From an uncultured Prevotella sp. (lineage in GTDB: Bacteria; Bacteroidota; Bacteroidia; Bacteroidales; Bacteroidaceae): a DNA stretch of 37,806 nucleotides. The notes under the pieces were generated by a model that was not told the origin of the DNA, did not search any database, and saw only the letters and a list, made by a program, of their open reading frames with translations. Shown here in pieces: positions 1 to 6,839 of this stretch. The translations under genes and the position numbers were made by a program. The stretch lies in assembly GCA_934256705.1 (NCBI GenBank), contig CAKQPF010000033.1:1-37806 (forward strand), given 5' to 3'. Within the stretch, counting starts at the first letter, position 1. Each line of letters opens with the position of its first letter.

Positions 1-70
1 CTATACAATTCCCGCTATTAGGGCTTGTTAGGGACTTGCACCCATTAGAATAAGCTCATGCCGAGCATAC
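1..70 (-). mobile_element. Group II intron, 5' end (partial, runs off left edge)
   Basis: Read on the minus strand from position 70, the sequence begins GTATGCTCGGCATGAGC and soon reaches GGGTGCAAGTCCC. This resembles the start of bacterial group II introns: a GTGYG-like 5' end, a short hairpin, then the GUGMAAGUCCC segment of domain I. Only about 70 bases are present, so the catalytic domains and any reverse transcriptase lie outside. The 5' boundary is inferred from the GT and the end of similarity to the consensus I remember, not from an alignment. The 5' exon is the terminator hairpin just downstream of the third fimbrillin. Confidence 0.65.
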
Positions 71-74
71 CGAG

Positions 75-109
75 AAAAGGGACTCACCTATAACAGGCGA
101 GTCCCTTTT
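75..109 (-). terminator. Stem-loop terminator of the fimbrial operon
   Basis: A 14-pair stem with one mismatch (75-88 with 96-109) encloses a 7-base loop. On the minus strand the stem ends in CCCTTTTCTCG, which gives the run of T expected of an intrinsic terminator. It is flanked by A/T runs on both sides, so it may work in both directions. It sits about 140 bases downstream of the last fimbrillin gene and directly abuts the group II intron start. Confidence 0.7.
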
Positions 110-248
110 TGAAAAATAACTAAAACTCTTACAAGTACTTTGGTATGCCGGTATTTCAGCAAACCATAGCACTTGTAACAGTCAAATGATTACTTTATGA
201 GATTCTTGCTTTGGATGGGTGGAAAGTATTCCCACAATTAGAATCTTC

Positions 249-1307
249 TTAACTTATTGCGACCTTCTGCAATGTCTCTGGCGCTTTCTTACACTGTACG
301 GTCGATTTCAAATTAACCTGCTTTCCAGCCTTGAAGTTTTCATTACCTGTTGTGGAAAGTGTATATAGGTAGAGCAGATTTTTGTACTTAAACTTGTAAG
401 TCAACTTGACATTGAAATTCGTAATGCCACTTGGCAACACGAAGATATAACAATCTGCTTCGCTTTTTGCTACCATCTCCGTTGCAGATTTGTCAGTTTC
501 ATTGAGCATACTACTTGTCAGACGGTAAGAGCGCTCCGCATATAGAGAAGGATCATTATATTCGAATACCCACGCTTTGTCGATGCTTGTGGCTTTCGGA
601 TCAATCTCTGCCTTGGCAGGGAACTTACCTGTTATCTCCACTGAAACGAGTTGACGATCAGTGAAATCAGCTAAAGTGGCAGGTGTTCCTCCTGCAGGAG
701 TAGCGAAAACACTGCTTATAGTAGGGTCAATATTACCAGCGAAGTTTGTGGGATTCTGCAATGCTTCGACAAAGCCATCATAATCGCTTGTGATTTCGAC
801 AGCGATGGAAGCCAGAGCATGCTGGAAAGAGAATTTGAAACCTTCAGATCTGTAGTCCGAATTGAGTATCGGTGCAGCCCAAAGGAAATCCGTCTGTTTG
901 GTTACATCGGTCGGTACTGTATAAGTCACGTGCGGTCTCTTGTCATATCCATATATGCAAGTGGCGTTGTCATCAGTATATACCGGGAAGAAATCCACCT
1001 TGCCCTCTGTAGGCCAATAGACAATAGGAGCATAAGTCCAACTGCCTCCGGTATATTTGATTGCCGTACCTTCCATCAGCGGAGTAGCCACATTGTTATT
1101 CACAGTATTGGCATACAACTTGAATCCATTGGCTTGCAGATCCGCCTCCTCCACTATTACTCCACGCGTAGGGTCACTCGCCTCGGCAGTAGCATCAAAG
1201 ACGAGGGCTTGCCCTGTGTTCTTTTGTGGTGTCAGCGTATCGTCCGCAGTGCATCCTACGAGAAGGAGCACTACGGAAGATATTGCTAAAAGTCTTGCTT
1301 TATTCAT
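249..1307 (-). CDS. Fimbrillin family lipoprotein, third in the operon
   Basis: Predicted structural or tip subunit of Bacteroidota (type V) fimbriae, 352 residues. The signal peptide ends in a lipobox, LVGC, with Cys19 as the lipidated residue. A TR pair (Arg48) lies in the first strand region, where fimbrillins are cut by an arginine-specific protease before polymerising. The core motif WTYAPIVYWPTEG followed by VDFFPVY is typical of the fimbrillin (Mfa-like) family and is shared with the two genes upstream. Unlike the first fimbrillin and the DUF5119 protein, it has no DAEVxxW segment at the C terminus; it ends in a Lys-rich stretch. That difference could mean a distinct place in the fimbria, but this is inference. 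It is the last gene of the operon, 137 bases after its neighbour. Family assignment is firm; exact role unknown. Confidence 0.85.
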   Translation of the reverse strand: MNKARLLAISSVVLLLVGCTADDTLTPQKNTGQALVFDATAEASDPTRGVIVEEADLQANGFKLYANTVNNNVATPLMEGTAIKYTGGSWTYAPIVYWPTEGKVDFFPVYTDDNATCIYGYDKRPHVTYTVPTDVTKQTDFLWAAPILNSDYRSEGFKFSFQHALASIAVEITSDYDGFVEALQNPTNFAGNIDPTISSVFATPAGGTPATLADFTDRQLVSVEITGKFPAKAEIDPKATSIDKAWVFEYNDPSLYAERSYRLTSSMLNETDKSATEMVAKSEADCYIFVLPSGITNFNVKLTYKFKYKNLLYLYTLSTTGNENFKAGKQVNLKSTVQCKKAPETLQKVAIS

Positions 1308-1358
1308 AGAATATCATTTAAATTGATATTTCCTAATTATTATCTCTAAGAAAGGAAG

Positions 1359-1380
1359 GTCCAGACATTTGATTCTGGAC
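1359..1380 (-). other. Small hairpin between second and third fimbrillin genes
   Basis: GTCCAGA and TCTGGAC form a 7-bp perfect stem with an 8-base loop inside the 137-base gap between two fimbrillin genes. There is no clear T-run, so this may be an mRNA-stabilising or processing structure rather than a terminator. Confidence 0.3.
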
Positions 1381-1444
1381 TCAATCCCTATATCAGTATG
1401 AGGCTATCATGACATTAGGTCAAGGTCCTCGGTGTCAAGTAGAG

Positions 1445-2551
1445 TTATGGTATTATTTCTGATTCCCATGCACTTACCTCAGCATCGACAACGATAGCAT
1501 CGAGAGTAAGAGTGATATTATTCTGATAAATCTTACCTGGCTCAAGTGTTACATTTTTCACTTCTTTGGAAGCCTTATAGTTCTGCTTAAATCCATTCGT
1601 ATCATTAACCTTATCATTCCATGTTGGATAAGTAGTCACATCATAATCGAGAGTGACGGTATAACTGGTATTATCGAATGGAAGAACCATGATGGTACCC
1701 TTGCCCAACTCACCACTTGCATTTTTAGTATCTCCGCACCATGTGATAAATCCGCTCTCCAAAGCGAAATCTTTATCTGCCCAGATTTCCTTATCACCAT
1801 CCTTGGATATAGTGTAAGAACGCTTCTCCCAATCACCCTGCAGATTCCATATCTTCTTGATATCAGTCTCACGTGGATTGAGCGTAGCCTTTGGAGCGAA
1901 ATAGCCAGTGAGTGTTACAGAGTTGACTTTGATGCGGGTAACATCATAATCAAATCCTGCACCATTCACTTTGAGAGTGAAAGTGAAAGCAGAGAGAGCA
2001 TGCTTGAAATTGAATTTCACAGCAGGAGTGGTGGATGTGTAGTCATTTCTATTTGCGCCAAGTATAGGAGCAGCCCAGATATAGTCTGTCTGCTTTGACA
2101 CTACATCGTTCACATAGAATGTCACCTGCGGAATGTTGTTCCAATCGTATGAGGTTCGGATATTGTCAGCATTCTCGCCCCATCCCTCATATCGTGGATA
2201 GAAATCCACTTTAGATCCATCAGTAGGCCAATACTTGATAGGAGCATACTTCCAAGCTGATGCACCAGCATCCCAAGTTACAGCCTGATTATTCATCAGA
2301 GGGCTTACCTTGCCTGTAGATTGCTCCACTACGTTAGCATATACCTTGAAACCAGTATCCTTGAATGAATAGCCATTGACCCCATCATTTGAGATATGAG
2401 TAGCACGCGTAGAGATGTCATCACCAAAGTAAGTGGCAATCTGGATAGCCTGTGGAGTTACAGTCTTTGCACCCTGTTCTTCGATTTCAGAACTACAACT
2501 TGCCATTCCAACTGCAAGCACTGAGAGCGCGATGATGTTTCTTTTCTTCAT
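1445..2551 (-). CDS. Fimbrillin family lipoprotein, second in the operon
   Basis: Predicted fimbrial subunit, 368 residues from the ATG at 2551. A longer reading frame begins at 2632, but only the 2551 start puts the signal peptide (MKKRNIIALSVLAVGMASC) at the N terminus, with Cys19 as the lipidation site. Arg49 lies in an ISTRA motif, the likely protease cut site of fimbrillin precursors. The family core WKYAPIKYWPTDG then VDFYPRY follows. The C-terminal end reads DAEVSAWE, close to the DAEVEDW of the first fimbrillin. A strong hairpin (2749-2780) lies in the nearly 300-base leader between this gene and the first fimbrillin, so it may be expressed less than that gene. The gene belongs to the same transcription unit by strand and order. 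Which subunit (stalk, anchor or tip) it provides cannot be told from sequence. Confidence 0.87.
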   Translation of the reverse strand: MKKRNIIALSVLAVGMASCSSEIEEQGAKTVTPQAIQIATYFGDDISTRATHISNDGVNGYSFKDTGFKVYANVVEQSTGKVSPLMNNQAVTWDAGASAWKYAPIKYWPTDGSKVDFYPRYEGWGENADNIRTSYDWNNIPQVTFYVNDVVSKQTDYIWAAPILGANRNDYTSTTPAVKFNFKHALSAFTFTLKVNGAGFDYDVTRIKVNSVTLTGYFAPKATLNPRETDIKKIWNLQGDWEKRSYTISKDGDKEIWADKDFALESGFITWCGDTKNASGELGKGTIMVLPFDNTSYTVTLDYDVTTYPTWNDKVNDTNGFKQNYKASKEVKNVTLEPGKIYQNNITLTLDAIVVDAEVSAWESEIIP

Positions 2552-2748
2552 TGTTCTTATATTTTTAGTTGTTATTGAATTCTTGTTGGTATATATATGA
2601 TTGAATAATAATTTTCTGTTCCTGGTGGGCAAATCGTGTATTGCCAGTGTCTTTCCTTAGTTATCGTTAAGATAATCCAAAGGTATTCGAGTGTGATTCA
2701 CTTGTGAAAGCGTTGTCCCGCCGATGCGGTAATCGTTTTTTTTAATAA

Positions 2749-2780
2749 GAGTGCCCCTTGCTAAAGAGCAAGGGACACTC
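2749..2780 (-). terminator. Strong hairpin between first and second fimbrillin genes
   Basis: A 14-base arm at 2749-2762 pairs with 2767-2780 (13 of 14 positions) around a 4-base loop. On the minus strand it lies 67 bases past the stop of the first fimbrillin and is followed by TTATT and then a run of A, so the T-tract is weak. It could be a partial terminator, or a 3' stabilising structure that raises the amount of the first subunit relative to the next two. Confidence 0.5.
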
Positions 2781-2846
2781 GCTCAATCAATTAGTTTTTA
2801 AGCATATAATACAGAGATGTCTGTCATTTCAATTGATTAGTGACGT

Positions 2847-4127
2847 TTACATATTGTTCTCAGGAAGAGCAACCTCATTGGTGATAACATCCCAATCCTC
2901 AACCTCTGCATCGAACTTGACAGTTGTCATACCAAGATTAAGATGGAAGTTATAAGCCTTACCCTGTTTGAGAGTGTAAGTACCTGCATCAGAATTATCT
3001 GCTACAGCATTGTGGTCAGTAGATTTCACTACGTTGGTAACGATTGAGTTGTTCTTAGGATTTGCAGGGTCCACAGTGATTACATCATAAGTGATCTGAA
3101 TGTAGAACTCAGTGTCTGGCATTACCATTACGAAGTTGTCGATTTGATCATCATCCTTCATTTCGCCATCTTCCATACCAGAACCAACGAGAAGATCAAT
3201 CTCCTTCTGAGCCTGGTCACCAGTGATACCTGCCTCTACAGCTGCAGAGAAATGACCTGCGCCCTCTTCGAATACGAGGTTAGAGTAGTCACCCTTCTCG
3301 TGCTTCCAGTTTCCATCATAGAGACGGAGTGTACCAGTGTTCCAGAAATTACCTACAAGCTCTACCTTCTTGATCTTGATAGTGGTATTATCTGCAATCT
3401 TATGTGTAGAATTATTAACATCACCACCGTTTACAGAGAATTCGTCACCCCAAACCTGTACGTTGAAGAACAGACGAGACATAGCGTGCTTGAAGAGGAA
3501 CTCTACCTTCTCATCAATCTGCTGTTTCTTAAGGTCAACAGGAGCAACTGCAGGAGCAGAACCCTTCAGAGAGCCCCAAAGGAGGTCAACACCTTCTGTA
3601 GCGATGGAAGAACGAGTGTATTCGATTGCAGGTCCCATTGCATCATAACCAAGGACGAGACGTACGTTCTTCTTGTCGATTGTAGTGTTCTCCTTAGAGT
3701 AACCGTTAGACTCTGGAGTGAAGGTAAACTTGTCCTGATTGAACTCTGGGAAGTAAGGAGCATAAGCATAGAATGACACGAGAGCGCCATCATTGTTTGG
3801 CCAGTACTTGATTGGGGCGTATGTCCATGCGTTCTCTGTTACATCATACTTCACCTGCTGGTTGTACATGAAGTTAGGCAGATAGTTTGCCTTGGAGAAT
3901 GAAGAGATAGGCTCCTGCATCTGAGAGAATGCGAGCACACCGAATCCATTTGCCTGAACGGTAGCGTTGTTCTCGATTGTAGAACGAGTCACAGCTGGAG
4001 TGTAAACACCGAAGTTGATACCTTCGTTGGCCATTGGAGCAACGCCCTGTTCAGTAGTGGCGTCGTCGCTTGAGCAGCTTGCGAGAGCTGCTACAGCAGC
4101 AATTGCGAAATAGAAATACTTTTTCAT
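2847..4127 (-). CDS. Fimbrillin family lipoprotein, first in the operon (probable major subunit)
   Basis: Predicted fimbrial subunit, 426 residues. The signal peptide ends in LASC with Cys18 lipidated, followed by SSDD. Arg48 sits in AVTRS, the probable arginine-specific processing site. The fimbrillin core WTYAPIKYWPNNDG followed by SFYAYAPY is present. The C terminus carries KFDAEVEDWDVI, almost identical to the end of the DUF5119 protein next door. Being first of the three subunits and followed by a strong hairpin, it is the best candidate for the main stalk subunit, although that rests on position alone. It lies 65 bases after the DUF5119 gene and is presumably co-transcribed with it. Compared with the P. 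gingivalis system, only the fold-level family is recognisable, so no mfa or fim gene letter is given. Confidence 0.88.
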   Translation of the reverse strand: MKKYFYFAIAAVAALASCSSDDATTEQGVAPMANEGINFGVYTPAVTRSTIENNATVQANGFGVLAFSQMQEPISSFSKANYLPNFMYNQQVKYDVTENAWTYAPIKYWPNNDGALVSFYAYAPYFPEFNQDKFTFTPESNGYSKENTTIDKKNVRLVLGYDAMGPAIEYTRSSIATEGVDLLWGSLKGSAPAVAPVDLKKQQIDEKVEFLFKHAMSRLFFNVQVWGDEFSVNGGDVNNSTHKIADNTTIKIKKVELVGNFWNTGTLRLYDGNWKHEKGDYSNLVFEEGAGHFSAAVEAGITGDQAQKEIDLLVGSGMEDGEMKDDDQIDNFVMVMPDTEFYIQITYDVITVDPANPKNNSIVTNVVKSTDHNAVADNSDAGTYTLKQGKAYNFHLNLGMTTVKFDAEVEDWDVITNEVALPENNM

Positions 4128-4192
4128 AATCCTAATGATTTTGAAGTTAATAATTGTTTTATTTTTAGTTGTTTTTATCGTCTGATATTGAC

Positions 4193-5314
4193 TTAGAATC
4201 TTATCTGATTGTTGATTACAACCCAGTCTTCCACCTCTGCATCGAATCCTGATGCTCCACTGCCGTCAGCAGGCTTCACGTAAGGAAGTTCCAGTACCGG
4301 TTCATCTATGTTGAGGTCGAAGAGCAATGGGTCATTCAGACGGCGCTCGATAAGGTCGCCCACTGTGAATGTCTGTGTGAAGATTGTCTTGCGGTCTACC
4401 TGAAGCACTCTCATGTGGAGCAGGATGTCACCTGGCTGGAATGTAGGATCACTCTTTGAGCGGGTCGCTGCTGAACGTGTGTCCTGATATTCTGTACCGG
4501 TCTGGGTCTCAATGCTTGCAGAAGAAGAGAGATAGAGCGAAGTGCCTGGCATACCGAACAGCCTTATCTTGCCTACATAGTAGCCACCCGTCTTGCTGAC
4601 TCCATCATATTCTGCCTTCCAATCCTTCACCACATACGAACCGAGGTCATCGCCTGCTTCAAAGTATGTAGGGAATACACTGCCTGCCATTCCATCGATA
4701 CATCCTCCGATAGCATATCCATTGTATATGCCTTCCACGCGGAGACGTATATGGAGAGTGGAGATTATGATATGTGGACGCATGGTAAGTATCTTGCGCA
4801 AGCGACCGTTGCCGCCACGTGCCACATCTATATCATGCTGAGCCACATACAGTTCGTTACAGCAATCCGAGGCAAACACAGCTGGCTCCTGTGCCAAAGT
4901 GCTGCGTGGGAAGATGGTATATTTTCCTGCATCGTCCGTATTTTCTGCCAGCATGACCTGACTGTCATAGTAGGACTCCATGTGGCGGAATGCCAGACTT
5001 GAGAATTCAGCCTCCGTCTGATTGAAGATGAGCACTCGGTATCCTCCTGCCGGAAGCGTAACCTTCACGCTGTCCACATTATTAGATATAATGGTCTTAG
5101 GTGTGCTGCCGTCTGTAGGATAGATAATGGCAGTGAAACCTGTCGGACGTTCGTCAAGTTCTATCCATCGTGGACGTATCACGAGGTCGAATGAATTATT
5201 GGGATCCACCACCTCGAGCGGTTCGCGTTGACAGGAAGAGAGCATACCTGCAAGTGCGAAGAACATTGTCATCACAAATGACGCTGTCTTTATGCTTTGG
5301 ATATAGTTCTTCAT
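4193..5314 (-). CDS. DUF5119-type fimbrial accessory lipoprotein
   Basis: A 373-residue lipoprotein: a hydrophobic segment ends in MLSSCQREPLEV, giving a lipobox with Cys28. The mature part opens with a strand region (DLVIRPRW, then TAIIYPTDG) as in DUF5119 proteins, which in Bacteroidales lie beside fimbrillin genes and are thought to anchor or start the fimbria at the outer membrane, comparable in place to Mfa2/FimB. The C terminus GFDAEVEDWVVINNQ closely matches the end of the first fimbrillin, which suggests that it joins the same strand-exchange chain. It starts one base after the stop of the upstream OmpA/DUF3575-type gene, so the two are probably translationally coupled. The family call is from memory of the pattern; the anchoring role is inference. 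Confidence 0.75.
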   Translation of the reverse strand: MKNYIQSIKTASFVMTMFFALAGMLSSCQREPLEVVDPNNSFDLVIRPRWIELDERPTGFTAIIYPTDGSTPKTIISNNVDSVKVTLPAGGYRVLIFNQTEAEFSSLAFRHMESYYDSQVMLAENTDDAGKYTIFPRSTLAQEPAVFASDCCNELYVAQHDIDVARGGNGRLRKILTMRPHIIISTLHIRLRVEGIYNGYAIGGCIDGMAGSVFPTYFEAGDDLGSYVVKDWKAEYDGVSKTGGYYVGKIRLFGMPGTSLYLSSSASIETQTGTEYQDTRSAATRSKSDPTFQPGDILLHMRVLQVDRKTIFTQTFTVGDLIERRLNDPLLFDLNIDEPVLELPYVKPADGSGASGFDAEVEDWVVINNQIRF

Positions 5315-5315
5315 A

Positions 5316-6548
5316 TTAACGTACCTCCTGCTTTATAGTTTTAGTGTAGTGCTTATTGATAGGAACGACGAGAGACACCGCTATCTTTGTAGGACCTACA
5401 TAGCGGAAGATCTTACGGTCCGCACTGCGGGTATAGAGCTTGCCACCTGATGTGAACACATCGTATGCATAGCTCTGATTGCGGAAGTAACCCATTGACA
5501 TAGAGAACTCCCAGCGGATGCGGTTGTTCCATCCAGGGATGGCATAAGTATAGTCAAGTCCTGCGCTCCAGAACTCTCCCTGATGTCCTGACCAATCATG
5601 CTCGAAGTCATATTTGCCACCATATATATATGCAGCAAGTGAATGACCCGTCAGACGGTACATACGGTTGCCCGGATCAGCATTATGCTTGTCGCCAAAC
5701 CAATATCTGAACTCGACATTGGCAGCCTGAAGCTGGAAGCAGTTCTTATGGTCGCTCTTGCGGAAAAGCCAAGGTGTGTACCAGTCAGCAGCCACTGAGT
5801 AACGGTTGCCCAACGGGAGAATGACACCTATATTGGTAAGCGGCACGAGCAGATTGGTGCGGAATGCGAATACAGGATAGCGGCAGTCCATGTCAATGTA
5901 GCGAGGAGTGGTGTCCGGACGCTCCACTATAATCTTCTGGATTACCGGTGCCGGCTCCGGCTTAGGTGCCGGAACGTAGTACATCAAGCAGTTGGCTGCA
6001 GAGCGCATCCTTGAGAGATAGTTCTCTTCAAGATAGCGCATTGCCTCACCTTTGCAGACAAGTCTCAGCACTTGCAACAGTTTCGGATTGCCATCATAGC
6101 GTCTCAGCACGTTCTGCACCTCTTCTTTACAAGGAACATTCTCGTCATTGGCGATTTCTTCTGACAAGTCTGACCAAGAGAACACCTTGATGGAAGTGCG
6201 GATGTTCTTTGACAACTCCGGATAAGCAATGGAGAAAAACCTCTGCATTGCTTCCGCACGACGCTGGGCGAGAGACTGGTTGTACTCCATCTTTCCTTCC
6301 GGAGAGGCTGTAGCCACCATTACCATACTATCTACCTGTATGGCACTCCCAATGACAAGTTGCTTCGCTGCAAACATCGACGCGGCATTATCCTTGTATT
6401 CAGGATCCACCACATCGCTGTCAAAACGGAAATAGACAGGGATATTGGCCCGTTCCTCTGTCCGGTCTTCCGTCTTGCCTTCCTGCTGTGCATACAATGA
6501 GCACGACGCGAGCAGCAACATTACGATGGTTAATGATTTCTTGTACAT
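5316..6548 (-). CDS. OmpA-like/DUF3575 outer-membrane protein of the fimbrial operon
   Basis: A 410-residue protein starting at 6548, where the signal peptide begins (MYKKSLTIVMLLL); the longer frame from 6668 has no signal at its start. The signal peptide could be cut after SLYA, or lipidated at Cys16 (LASC); both fit. Residues about 35-150 look like an OmpA-type peptidoglycan-associated domain, with ATASPEGKMEYNQSLAQRRA as its conserved helix. A Pro-rich linker (PAPKPEPAPV) leads to about 190 residues of DUF3575, rich in aromatic residues in alternating pattern (YPVFAFRTNLLVPL, VEFRYWFG), as in an eight-stranded outer-membrane barrel. The order, OmpA domain first and barrel second, is the reverse of classical OmpA. 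It is the first gene of the operon and may be the membrane or cell-wall anchor for fimbriae; the function is not proven. Confidence 0.78.
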   Translation of the reverse strand: MYKKSLTIVMLLLASCSLYAQQEGKTEDRTEERANIPVYFRFDSDVVDPEYKDNAASMFAAKQLVIGSAIQVDSMVMVATASPEGKMEYNQSLAQRRAEAMQRFFSIAYPELSKNIRTSIKVFSWSDLSEEIANDENVPCKEEVQNVLRRYDGNPKLLQVLRLVCKGEAMRYLEENYLSRMRSAANCLMYYVPAPKPEPAPVIQKIIVERPDTTPRYIDMDCRYPVFAFRTNLLVPLTNIGVILPLGNRYSVAADWYTPWLFRKSDHKNCFQLQAANVEFRYWFGDKHNADPGNRMYRLTGHSLAAYIYGGKYDFEHDWSGHQGEFWSAGLDYTYAIPGWNNRIRWEFSMSMGYFRNQSYAYDVFTSGGKLYTRSADRKIFRYVGPTKIAVSLVVPINKHYTKTIKQEVR

Positions 6549-6664
6549 GATAATATATGTTTTTATTTTTTCACTATTTATAAGGTCGGCGTTTTCACTT
6601 TTTTGGTTAGTTTCTTGCTGTTCTCTGGAATTACACAGCAACACCCACCTTAGTTTTTCCGTTT

Positions 6665-6672
6665 GCAAATAT
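6665..6672 (-). promoter_or_regulatory. Possible -7 box of the fimbrial operon
   Basis: The minus strand reads GATATTTG, one base from the Bacteroidota -7 consensus TAnnTTTG, about 115 bases upstream of the first fimbrial gene. No TTTG is found at the -33 place; that region is taken up instead by the repeated 12-bp motif. A weak promoter that needs an activator would look like this. Confidence 0.4.
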
Positions 6673-6680
6673 CGGAATAA

Positions 6681-6764
6681 TTTTTAAGAAATGATGTTCG
6701 TTTTTAGGAATTGATGTCTGTTTTTGGGAATTTTCCCTAAAAAAAAACACTAAATTCCTAAAAT
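6681..6764. promoter_or_regulatory. Cluster of five TTTTTAGGAATT-like sites, probable operator
   Basis: Direct copies lie at 6681-6692 (TTTTTAAGAAAT), 6701-6712 (TTTTTAGGAATT) and 6721-6732 (TTTTTGGGAATT), spaced exactly 20 bases apart. Inverted copies lie at 6732-6743 (9 of 12 matches) and 6753-6764 (AATTCCTAAAAT, 11 of 12), 21 bases apart. Twenty to 21 bases is about two turns of DNA, so all direct copies face one side of the helix. AraC-family proteins bind such repeats. The array lies directly upstream of the fimbrial -7 box and about 50 bases before the promoter of the regulator gene, so it could serve both. Confidence 0.65.
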
Positions 6765-6813
6765 AAGACAAAAGAAAAAAGAAAAAACATTATTTTTTAA
6801 CCGAAAAAAATAT

Positions 6814-6821
6814 TACCTTTG
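6814..6821 (+). promoter_or_regulatory. -7 box for the AraC-type regulator gene
   Basis: TACCTTTG matches the Bacteroidota -7 consensus TAnnTTTG exactly. It lies 18 bases before the ATG at 6840, which leaves a leader of only about 10 bases and rules out the TTG at 6819 as the start. No TTTG is seen at -33; the area is T-rich. Confidence 0.6.
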
Positions 6822-6839
6822 CAAAAAATTAAGACTAAC

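Noticed and set aside
6819..6839. TTG start seven codons upstream for the AraC-type regulator
   Set aside because: It overlaps the -7 promoter box, so it would not be on the transcript; the ATG at 6840 is better.
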